From NCBI GenBank assembly GCA_023079485.1, contig CM041083.1, forward strand, positions 64,113,810 through 64,177,809: a DNA stretch of 64,000 nt, given 5' to 3'. The translations under genes were made by a program, and so were the position numbers. The DNA comes from Archilochus colubris (Eukaryota; Chordata; Aves; Apodiformes; Trochilidae). Under the pieces are notes generated by a model, which made no database searches, had not been told where the DNA came from, and was given only the letters and a program-made list of their open reading frames with translations. Shown here in pieces: positions 52,701 through 64,000 of this stretch; positions within the stretch are counted from its first letter, which is position 1, and the number at the start of each line of letters is the position of its first letter.

Positions 52701-53530
52701 CATTCTTGCTCTGTGGGAGATTTGCTTATTCATCAACTAAGTCTTTTAAAGCTTGATTCTAGCTTATCTTTAAATAGCCTATGACCCTGCTATAGCAGCC
52801 ACCATTGAATGCTGCTTTGAAGAAAGATGTCAGTGTGTGGGTATCAATCGGAGGTTCTTAGGATAAAAACTTCATTAGTTAAGAGCAGAGATCACGCCTC
52901 TAAGCTGCCTGGTGAGGCACAACCCACAAACACTAGCTATTAGTTAAATTGTTTCCTGGTTCCATCAGTCTTACTGTTCTTCTTTTGGGAAACATTAAAA
53001 ATTTCAGATGTAAGAGTGATGTCCTTTAATATTAGGCTGTTGGATGAAATTTCTCTTGAGAAAAGACTAGTTTGACAATGTTGTGCTAGAAGAATATCTG
53101 TCTTTCCTGGCAATGCTGTGGTTTGCCTGCCAAGCACATTCTCCAAGGACCCATAGCTTCTGCCAGAAAAAAAGATGTCGTAATTTGAAAGGCAGTGTTA
53201 CTTTGGAAGGTAAGCAGTGAAGGTGTTTGGAATGCATCTGAAATTCAGAGCAGACTGGAAAACGTGGTCAAAGGATATGTCTTTCTGAAAACCTGTGTGG
53301 AGTTTCTAAGGGGCAGATTCAAACACTTTCACACTCACAAATCACAGGTGAATTGTAAAGCATTATGAAAAATATAATTGTACTTTACAATTTCCTTATA
53401 CCAACGAGAATTCTTTCAACTGTGTTTTTTCTGCTGGTTTTTAGCCTTAGAAATACCAAGCCTTCTGTTTTCTTTTTACGCTCTGGAGGTCCTTTACAAG
53501 TTCTTTTTTAATGCTATAAAAATCAGTGTG

Positions 53531-53610
53531 CCCTCCCCACAGAGGAAGAGATGAAGAGCTGTAAGCGGGTTACAGCCTTATGATGTTGTTAGGGTCACCT
53601 AGCTAAGTGA
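53531..53610 (-). mobile_element. Possible MIR-like SINE remnant in intron 4
   Basis: CCCACAGAGGAAGAGATGAA and AGGGTCACCTAGCTAAGTGA resemble spaced MIR blocks (ACAGATGAGGAAACTGAGG and AAGGTCACACAGCTAGTAAG). Confidence 0.3.
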
Positions 53611-56600
53611 AAACCTTTTTGATGTTTCAGATGTCAAAAGGGAAACAGAAAAAAATAAGAAAAAGAGTCAGTCTAACTTCATACTTCACAAGTAAATGTT
53701 AAAAAAAAATAGAAAATGGACTATGTCCACACACCCATGTGTGAGAGAAGTTTTTTTTATAATTTATAGTTCATGTGAGTTAAGTATATTTAGTTTAGCT
53801 GTAGTCATGTCACAAGTAAAATTCAGCAATCAACATGAAGATGCTGTTAATTATGTTACATCAGTGGAAAGTGCTATCTTGACAAGAAAATGGGGCGTGA
53901 ACTTAGACTGGAGGAAAGTAGTCAGCTGGAAGGAAATAAGATAGATTTCTGTAATTTTTAATGATATTTTCTGTGGCCACAAGGATTCTCGTTTGGCACA
54001 GTGCTCTCTCACACCATGCTTGGAGCATTCATTTTGCCCAGCTCACCTACTGAGAAGGGAAGAACCCCACCTTGCTCCACCACACCTACCATAATCTTTT
54101 CCCAGACGTTTTCATTAAAGAGCAGAATTTTCCAAGTAAATATCACATAGAGGGACTATGACTTCCTGCTTCAGATCAGTAGTTTAACATCTATCCATCT
54201 TTTTAGAGTTGGTAAAATAATTAGCTGAGAAACTAGGAATTCTATGGACCTTACAGAAGCTACAAATTCTAAATGATTTGTGGGTTTTTCTTAGTTGAGG
54301 ATAACGGAAAGGGCGATCAGAAGTCTTACTTTTTCAATGGTGCTATTTCTGAATAGGACATTTTCTTTTCATTTTGTTTTTTCTTTCCTTATGGGTCATA
54401 ACAAGTTACAGAAAAAAATTCTGTGGTAGTTGTAGCCTCTAAGTCGTAGGTAACCGCCCATGCCCTGACTCAGGAGACAACAGGGACAATGAAGTAGAAT
54501 TGGCCGATCTACTATGAATTTGAAGAGTGGAATAGAAATGCACTAGGCCATATTGGGCACAGTCTAAACCTCAGTACAAAAGGGAAAGAGAATGAAAGAA
54601 ATGAGAGAAATAAAAAGTTGGATTGCATTAGTGAAAAGAAGGATTTAGTACAGGGGAAGATATTAAGCATATATTAAATGCGTTAAAGCAGGGTTAGCAA
54701 GAGTAATGTAATTCAAGTTTAAATGTAGGGTATTAAATGAGGAGCAGCAGGAATTACTGCAAGTTATTCCTACAGTAGAGCAGGAGGATGACTGTGGATA
54801 CTTTAAGACAGCATGTTTAGCATGTCAACACTTGAGCACACAAACAATGCCAGCATGCCTGCAGTGGAGCTGCATTAGTATAGGAAGACAGGCGGAGTGA
54901 GCTCCAGTGGAAGAGCTGTCCTACTGGTTGTGTTTCTGCTCCTCATGAATTAATTTAGGACATGTATAGCTGTTATTAGGATGCAGAACTCTAGAGCAGC
55001 CCATAGTTTCCTCAGTGCAATGGTGACAAGAGAAACACCCTTGTTGCCAGCTTCCAAGAGCAACTGTTTGACAAAGTATGGGGTCTGCAATGACAGGAAG
55101 ACAGACCTTCAGTTTTGCTCAATTGCTGGCTGAGTTTCTTGAGATTTCTTGTTCTCAGATTTGCAAGAGAGCTGAAAAACCCCAGGAGACAAGGAATGAT
55201 GTAGAGGTGTGTCACTCACCATCTAGTGTGGGAATTCTGTTGACTAGGAAGATAGAAACATTTGAATTAGAAATAGAGCACATTCCTAATTTCTAATCAC
55301 TAGCTTACTGGAAATACATTAGGCCAAATTTGACCTACAGTGTTTCTATTATGAAGACCAGCAGAAAATTACAACTGTATAATTTGTGTACACAGCTCAA
55401 GAAATACATACATTCCAATAATTCATGTTCTTTGCATCAGCCCTTGTTTATCTCTCTCTGTGATATCTGTACTCAACACAGTATTTTTCATAGGCTCTTT
55501 TTTTGTCTTCTCTTCATCCTGCTTCTTAGTCTGCAACACCTACAAACTCAGCATCCAAACTCCCCACATGGTTTTCCCCACGCTTGTTACCCAGTTGTTA
55601 AATCTCTCTACAGTGCTTGAATTTGAGGCTTTGAATAGATGCAGTTAGGAGTTCCTCAGTCACAGCTGACAAGTCTTATAAGACTTTTGATATGAGGATT
55701 TTTTTTACAAACTACTTAAGAAACTAATTTCACATTTGCCCTCCTCTAATCCATGTTTTTTCTTGGATTTAGTGCTGGGGAAATGTGTGTGGCTTGAACG
55801 TCTCAGTAAATGAATCCACCCTTTTCTATCCAGGGTAAACTCCCTATGCCTGTATAAATTTTAACTATGGATTGCAGGGATTGGATCTCCTTATTAAAGG
55901 AATCAAGCAGCTTGGTCTCTGCTTGATATGCAAGTTTTGGGGGCTCCCTGTGGAATATGTCAGTCAGGGCATATGGATGAGATCCTGACAGAGGCACTGC
56001 AGACTGCAGTATCGGAGGGAGAAATCAGTCAGTGCTGAATCCAGGCCACTCCAACCAGGTGCTTTCTGGCATCCCAGGCAGCTTCTTTAAAGCTGTGTCT
56101 GGTGTCCTCCATAGCATGCTATGGGCCATGGGGTTTCTGCCAGTGGCAGACAAGCTTTTATACAGAGCGCCAAGCATCCATTTAGACTGGAACAGCTTTT
56201 AATCTCTACTGAATTTGGCTGGATTCAAGCTGATGATTTCAAGGCTGAAAGCAATGTCATTAGCAAATTCATGAGGACTCCATCCTCCCCCAAAGGTACT
56301 AATGTTTTACCAGAAAAATAGAAGCTGCTTCCTGAAAGCTAATTTATTAAATCAAGTTCTTATTAACACACAGGGTGAGCCTTCAGCTCTTTCACAGAAG
56401 AACATTGTCTTTTCTACCTTGCTCTGTATTTTCAAATCTGTTCTGAGTGAGACATCTTCTAAAGCAGCTACTCCTACTAGCCAAGATAAAACATTAAGAC
56501 TGGTATAATAAAACATTCTAATAAGACTCCTACAGTTTTGTGCTTTCCCTAGCCAATTCATTAGATTTACACATGGATTTGTGTATCTATGCATACTTCC

Positions 56601-57164
56601 TTACCTAAAAATTTGCACCTTGAAAGATTCCTGAGCTTTACACCATGTCTTACCTGCAGTGACCTTGGTGAATCTTAATTCCTTGTCAAATGGGTGACAG
56701 ATAAATAAAGACTGCAATTATTATGAATGATATTTGTACTTTCTCTCTTTTCATCCCAAATCCCACTATGTCCAGACTGTTTAGTAAGGAAAACCTGCAG
56801 ACTGCCTTCAGAATCTGACCTACGTGCTTTCTGTTGGTGATGGTTTAAATCTAGCACAAGGCATTGCCAGGATGGCCATTCTGAAGCAGCTGGCACATCC
56901 TAGCTTGCAGGGCGGGAAACAAACCTCCATGTGGCACCAGGCAGGCTGGTCACTGGGGTGCTCTGTATCTAGCTGCAGGAAATCATTAGGCTGAAGCAGG
57001 AGCATCCTGCATTTATGTCTACTCCAGAAACAAGTGTTTTGCAAATGGTATAGACATCACTATTAGGTTATGGCATATGGGAAGAGTCTGTCTCTCCTCC
57101 ACCATATGCAAATATCAATAAGATGTGTGACACTCTTCACAGGTCTGTGAGATAGTTTGGGTGA

Positions 57165-57434
<270 letters not shown>

Positions 57435-60268
57435 TAACAACTTTGGAGATGCAGTGTGATGCAGACTGTTTTGGGGGCGTGTGTGAGGCGTTTTTTAAAA
57501 TTAATGCAGATTCATGATAAGCTTAATCAAAGGATAATACTAATCAAAGGATGACCAAACAAGAGCTGAAGAGTAATAAAAGTTTCATTGTGTGTCAATC
57601 TGATTGTCCAACCTTTGTCAACAATGAAAGTTTGACATCCAAAATTTCCATTATTTCAAGCAAAAAATCCTCTAAATAGTTGTGGAGTCACAGTGCATTA
57701 ATTGGTATTATAAGTATTTGAACTTGATGGAAATGCTGCATGGTCATTTGTGTTGGTTTTGGAGGGAAAGGAGCTTTTTCGTTTTCTTCTTTGCACATGA
57801 TGTTTTGATCAAGAGTGCTGGGAACAATTTAGAACCAAAAGGACATAGGGCAATGAGATAGTCATATTCTCTGACAGTCTTCTTTGCTTAAATTGTTTTT
57901 AATGCCTCTGAGAAAGTCCTCAAGCAGCTTTTGATAGTCTAAAACCCATTTTCTTATTTATAGTGAAGGTATGAGTAACTGGAAGTCCAGAAATTCTGTT
58001 TTGAAGGTGGAATATGGGCATCACAGTGTGGGAGGATTATAACATTTGGCTTGAGAATTTCTTGTAGAGGTGATCTATTGACCTTTTGGAGAGAGCATTA
58101 ATTGGAAGCTGTCATTGCTTTCCATGTTTATAGCAATGAGATGTAGTTAGGAGAAAAGGAGTTAATCTCCAAAATAGCTGTGGAGAGGGCTTTGTTTATT
58201 TTCATTTGGGAAGCTTGCTAGTTTGATATCTTAAAGTGCTTCTAACCTTAGTAATTCAGAAACCTTGAGTCAAGTTACCATAAACTGTGAGATCAGCTTA
58301 AAAATCATGATTTATTTGTTAGGAAAAAAAAAAAGTATGAGGTTCTTTGGCTTGTTTTCTGACTCATGAGGTTATGTTGAAGCCACATTTGCAGGCTTTT
58401 CTACACAACCATAGAGGGAAGAAACTTTTTAACTGAAAGGTGAGAATCTTTGTGGCAGGAGCTGAAGCACTGATAAAAGCACAAAAAGTACTGAGACAAT
58501 TGAAAGCACCACTATTTGGTCTCATAAAAAGTAATTTCTGATAGCCTGGGAGAGAGGCCTCATCTTGTGTCAAACTTGGGGTTACTTTGGGTGGATAGAA
58601 AATACTTAAAAATAAATGAATTAGACAACTAGGACCTTCCCCTCTGATACAGAACTAACAGCCACCATTCAAGCCACCTCTATTGGGGATTACTGCATGG
58701 CTTGATTCCTGCAGATAATCATGTGCCATGCAAATTTTCAGTCCATACAGAACGCAGATCTACTTTTGGCTAGATTTGTCTCATGAAGCATATTCAATCT
58801 GTGGTCTTCAGTCTGCACTAGAAGCACTTAATTCCTGGCTGTAAACTAAAGTTTTGTTGTTCTTTCCTAGTCCTTCTCTGCTCGGAGTGTTTTGACCCCA
58901 CTGTATGATAAAAGGAAGGTACTTGAATATAAACACCAATGACCTGGAGGTTTCTTGGTGAGATGTGGTTCACACTGGGATGTGTTCTGCAAGTTGTTCA
59001 AGTACAGGATGAGCTTAACTGTGCTTCTAGTTCTTGTTGTTTTGGAGAACATGTTCCCCAAGACCAAGGTCTGTTGTTACTACTTGTCAAGCCTCTTGAC
59101 TAGTGCTCTTAGAGGACTAGAGGAAGCCAGGGAGGGATTCAAATCTGACACAGTTCATACCCATGTACATATATGATCTTGATCCCAGTGGGCACTACCT
59201 AATAGTCTATTTGTGGGCTCTCTCATCAAAAGAAGTATTTAATTTACACCAGAACAGATCAAGGTGGACTGATGCAAGATAAAAAATGTTTGGTCTAGAC
59301 ATTGAAATGTCAGTCCAGTGTGAAGCAGGTAAACCATCAACTTGACCTGACAGACATCTCTATTAATCATTCTGACTAGGGTCATATTTATTGGACCAGG
59401 TTTCTTTGGGGCTTTTAGAAAGCCTGCTGAGATATGTAGGTAATACAGTATTAGTCTTCACTGTGCATTTTTGAGTTCTACAGATGCCTGTTGATTAGTC
59501 TAGATAGATGTTATCACATTCGTGTGTATTGGAGCATAACTTTTCTCATGAGGCCATTTAGATAAGATTGCCTAAGCCAACTGTAAATACTACATTACAG
59601 GGTTACATTATTACACAATAAATTAGTCCAGAGGTTTGGAAGTCAAATCTCTGGGTCTCATTCAAGTTCCGTTCCTGGAACATGATAAACACAACTGGGT
59701 AAGTTACCAACATTGCACTTGCAGTGTTTTGCCATCATAAAAAAATGCCTTTAGTTTCTTTCCCCTTCCAAAATGTAGTAGACTTTCCCATTGTGAGGAG
59801 ATGACCCACATAGATTTGCTCTAAAATTACATGAATGTAACATGCACTGCAGTTTCCTCTCACTTAACAGACTCTGAAAATGTATGGAAACAGAATCTTA
59901 TTAGTAAGAAGGGACCTTCTGGGTCATTGGCAGCCTTCTTCTACATGGAAAGCCCAACAACTACTGGTTACCTTGAGGTTCAGATGTTAAGTGCCACTAT
60001 TTGGAGGAAAAAAAAAAAGGTGTAAATCATAATAATTTTTATAAACCAAATTTATGAAGCACATGGTCAATTTTTTATGCAAATCTTAAACTCCTAAGCA
60101 TTGTGGTTGGGAAATAGGTTGTCTGAGGTAGAGGAATTGGCTTGCAATGTGGAACAATTTTTTCTGAGTCAAGAGGTGTTTGTGTGCATTTTTTTCCTCT
60201 GGCTATGTTCGTCATAGCAAATAATTCAATATAAGAGGGGCATCTTTTGTATTGAGGTTCAAACATTT

Positions 60269-60292
60269 AAAGACCTGTTTAAAGACCTGTTT
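60269..60292. repeat. 12-bp perfect tandem duplication
   Basis: AAAGACCTGTTT occurs twice in direct succession. Confidence 0.9.
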
Positions 60293-60353
60293 CTATGATT
60301 AGAAGTAAAGGAAAAACATATTAATTTCCCTCTAAAGCAAACTACCAGTGTCA

Positions 60354-60400
60354 ATATTTTGCAGATGGAGAGACTGAAGCAAAAGTTCAAGGTTTAACAG
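60354..60400 (-). mobile_element. Possible MIR-like SINE remnant
   Basis: ATTTTGCAGATGGAGAGACT, then GAAGCAAAAGTTCAAGGTTT resembles the MIR segment ATTTTACAGATGAGGAAACT, GAGGC, GGTTAAG read on this strand. Confidence 0.4.
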
Positions 60401-62365
60401 TTTCAGAAGTGGCTTCTAATTCTCATATTGGCAACCAGTGCGAGGCACCTGGGTCAACATGGGTATCTGAAAGCTTCAGACAGAGGACATTAGCCTCAGA
60501 CATGAGAATCTTTTCTTTGAGTCCCCTCCATGGTTCTTTGACTTGGCTGTCTTCTATCAGAAAACATCTCATCTGTTCAGTGCAGGGAATGATTCTTCTG
60601 CAAGCAAAGTTGCTTTACCCTCAGGCAGAAAGGCAAGGTACCTTTGACAATCTGTTAGGATCTAACTGTCCCAGCCCCTAAAATACTTAAATGAAACTCA
60701 AAACCAAAAGGATTTGAGGTCATGAGTTCAAGAAATCCTGAAGATACTTCTGTATGGCTGTTGTGGGCACATTAATACTTCATAATCTTTAAGAGAACAG
60801 ATGTTACTTTTATTCTTTGACATTATATGGATGTTCTCAAGACCATTTGTCATAAGGAATGTGATAGACATTTTGCTTGAAAGATGAGACACACTTTTTT
60901 AGCCATGTCAGAAAAACAACTGCAACATTATGGGAAACATCTTTAAAGGCACTGAGTTTAGTGGTTTTGTATTCCCATTACACCTTCAAAGTTGGTTATT
61001 TCCAAATCTGTTTAGCCTAGCATTAACTTGTAAATTAATGGTGAATATTTGAAAAGCATGTGGATGATTTAGGTTTTGCTGTGGTAAATAATTTTTGAAA
61101 ATTATGCATAAGGATTTTGTATCATTAATACACAAGCAAGATAGCACTGCTCAACTGTTCTGTTATTGTCATACTAACATAATTCTTGTAGTACATACTT
61201 TAGTTGCTGAAAAAACTTTAGAGTTGGTTTACCAAAGCAGTCTCCTTGTACAAAAAATGTATATGTGCATTAGAGCACCCATCTTAATGTGACATGAAAA
61301 TCTATATATTGATTTGAGAAAGGAGAGAGAAAACAATTCCCTTGACAGACATATGTAGACAAGTGCAAAATCAGCAGGTATACCAAAACTTTAATCACTT
61401 TAGTGTCTTGGAAACTGTTACCCAGTATCTCGTTTGGCAGGAGTAAAGCATTGCAAAGCTCTCTAGGTACAGAGTCAAGTCAGCCCTTTTATGTCAGGAC
61501 TGTTATGTTGATTACTCTTTTATCTCTGTTTTACATAACTAAATATCTCAAAACTTGTTTTAAACATTTTGTGCCTGAGAAGGGCAAAAAGAATCATCAA
61601 GTTTGGCAATGAAGAAAAATGATCAGTTTAAAAAAGAAAATCACTCCTGGCTATTGGAAAGGGCAATCAGTTACTACTACACAGGCTAATTCATGCCCAT
61701 TTAACTTAAGAATTTCCAGTTCCAACACCTTTATTCATGCTGCTCAATTATGCCACCTCATATAGTCTGTTCATCTTTATGTTGTGCTTTGTCTTCATGT
61801 ACCTACATTGTTGTCACTAGTCATTGCCTGTCTAGTACTTGCCAAATTTAATTTATGACCTCTTCTAGATAACTTGAAAGCCATATAATTTGAATAGATG
61901 TTGTGATCTATATTTCTATTTTCAGTGAGATCCTCTGCTGACCAGCCAGATTTATGTAGACAGAAGACTATGGTATCCTTACCATAACTGAATAGAAAAC
62001 TTGAGTGTTCCATTAGGACAAAATCTTGCCATACTTTTCCTTTTCTTTTTTTAAAAAGAATATCTAAGCCTGTATGTGTTCAAGTTTTGCTGGAGAGACT
62101 CTTAGCAGGAGAGTTACTCAAAGGCAGTGTGAGCAAGTCTCTAGCACCAGTAATTACATGATCTACTGGAGATGCAACAATAGCAAAACTGGGAAATAGA
62201 GAGTATAAGCAAAAGAGCTTAAGCCAGACACTCCTCGTGGTCTTTCTGTCAGTGAAAAACAGTATATATGGCTGAGCATATTTCTTTATGTAAAAGCAAA
62301 TAAGACTAGAATTTTCATCCATGAATGCCTAGAGGTGATTACCTTTATTTGTATTTAAATAACTA

Positions 62366-62893
62366 ATCATAGACTTATAGAAGGGTTTCATTGGAAGACA
62401 CCTTAAGAATAATCACGTTCAAACCCTCCTGCTTGGGCAGGGACACCTCCCACTAGACCAGGTTGCTCCAAGCCCCATCCAGCCTGACCTTGAACACTTC
62501 CACGGAGGGGGCAGCCACAGCTTCTCTGGGAAACATGTCCCTGTGTCTCACCGCTGTCATAGTGAAGAATCTCTTCCTAATGTCTAACCTACATCTAGCT
62601 TCTCAGGTTTAAAGCCACTACCGTTTGTCCTATCACTGCACGCCTTTGCACAAAGTCCCTCCTCAGCTTTCCTGTAGGGCCCTTCAAGTACTGGAAGGAC
62701 TCTATAAGTTCTCCTCAGAGCCTTCTCTTCTCCAGGATTAAACTTTCTCTGCCTGTTTACATAGAATAGCTGCTCCAGTCCTCTGGTCATATTGATGGGC
62801 CTCCTTTTGACTCATGTCAGCAGATTCTTGTCCTTCTTTTGTTAAGGCATGCAGAACTGGACATAGTACACCACATGGGGTCTCAAGACTAAC
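62366..62893 (-). mobile_element. CR1 LINE 3' fragment, old and diverged, minus strand
   Basis: On the minus strand it starts near a degenerate GTCCAGTTCTGC (WAPQ-region counterpart) and runs to a degraded ATTCTATG-like tail. The + strand shows CR1 signatures such as AGCCTGACCTTGAACACTTC, GGGGCAGCCACAGCTTCT, AAGAATCTCTTCCTAATGTC and CTTCTCTTCTCCAGGATTAAAC. The ORF2 frame is broken. It is clearly older than the other two large copies. Confidence 0.88.
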
Positions 62894-63524
62894 TAGTGTG
62901 ACTGATATTGCTGTTGTTGAAATCTTTGCTTGCTCTGAGTTCATGTGAAAATTGAGCACCTTCAGAAAAATGAAAAATTTAGACGTTTTTAGACTTTGAT
63001 CTGTCTCATTACAGTTAGTCCTCATTTGCTCTGAAAAGCTTTTCTCTATTAAAATTTATAATGCTTTCTCAGTCCCGCAACATTCTCTACCATATATTCA
63101 TTGCAGTGTTCTCTCATTATCATAGTTATCTTCCATCCTTATTCCAGACTCTCTGGCAGTAATCAGATTGTTTCTTTGAACTCCTTAGTATGTAGGAAAT
63201 ATTTTCTTTACTTGCAGTGTCCTGATATACATTCAGATGTGTACCTATGATGCCACATTTCCCACATGCCATGAATACGAGAAGTGTTAAAAGCCCCTGG
63301 AAACATTATGAGTAATGCATGAGGAAAATTCCCACTTGAGAGATGTTGTATTGACAAAGTCACCCAGCTGGGTTCATTGTTAATTTACCATATTGTTACA
63401 GATAGGTGAAACAGGAAAATCCCAGGGCTGATTGAACTGGATTAGTCAGTCAGGATTTTTTTCAGTCTAGGATTTGTCTTTGTGGGACACTGCCTTAGTA
63501 CATTGCACATGTTAAATTACAGCC

Positions 63525-63536
63525 TTTTTTTTTTTT
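63525..63536. repeat. T12 homopolymer
   Basis: Uninterrupted T run followed by AGAAGAG. Confidence 0.9.
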
Positions 63537-64000
63537 AGAAGAGAAAAAGCCTTAAAATACTAACAAAATATTTATACATTTAGGCTATAGGCTACATTTT
63601 CCAATGGAAATTGTCCATAACTCTAACACTCTAACACTGGCAACATTTCTCTTCTAAGGTATTTGATCAAGTCTGTTTATTTCCAATCATAAGGGAATTC
63701 TGATCTCATACTTCAGGGAGACTTTTATAGAAAAATATAGAGTTATTTACAGAGTTTAAGACAGTAGCAACATGCCAGGTTCACCATGGTAATGCTCCAA
63801 AATTAAGACTGAGCAAATCCTTTATCTCATGTTTGATCGCAGAACTCTGAATCTACTCTTGAATGATTTATTAAAATAGGGTTTTGATGTTTGTTGCCTA
63901 TCAGTAGGACTTCTTGTGCTCTGAGCTAGAAACTGGTATTATACTAAAGACTTAGTCTTCAGATACACCTGGTTTGGAGGTACTGTGCATCATCAAGAAG

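Overview
This window is vertebrate, almost certainly avian, nuclear DNA. It is intron-rich, AT-rich and has no dense coding. Its only recognisable autonomous transposons are CR1 LINEs with the sauropsid 3' tail of ATTCTATG repeats. Overall CR1 density is low, and only a few short, ancient MIR-like SINE remnants are seen. A turtle or crocodilian cannot be strictly excluded.

The window lies inside one protein-coding gene on the + strand: CACNA1C, encoding the pore subunit CaV1.2 of the L-type voltage-gated calcium channel. Two exons are supported, each with canonical splice sites. One at 49634-49773 encodes IS2 and the start of IS3. The other at 57245-57384 encodes the end of IS3, the S3-S4 linker and the IS4 voltage sensor of domain I. 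In usual numbering these are exons 4 and 5. The 49.6 kb before the first exon contains no other recognisable exon, which fits the very large intron known just upstream of this exon in vertebrate CACNA1C. The 6.6 kb after the second exon is the start of the next intron.

Layout: 1-39939 is intron with only small repeats, one short CR1 tail (about 23201-23287), a pair of CArG boxes in duplicated 23-bp contexts (12.4-12.9 kb), a cluster of TAATTA motifs (26.4-26.6 kb), a 38-bp perfect tandem duplication (32.6 kb) and a G-quadruplex motif (37.56 kb). A young-looking, 5'-truncated CR1 with an open RT reading frame lies at about 39940-41450. It is followed by an old CR1 scrap (about 42500), a (CA)n microsatellite and an oppositely oriented CR1 fragment with an open frame (43844-44353). 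Next come MIR-like scraps (46-47.5 kb) and exon 4, preceded by a perfect TACTAAC branch-point match. Intron 4 is 7,471 bp. After exon 5, intron 5 contains a diverged minus-strand CR1 (about 62366-62893).

I saw no RNA genes, CRISPR, prokaryotic elements or second gene, and no clear new biological system. The best leads are regulatory or structural: twin CArG boxes, the homeodomain-motif cluster, the G4, and inverted CR1 copies that could pair in the pre-mRNA. Most ATG-starting open frames in the window are short, on both strands, and look like chance.
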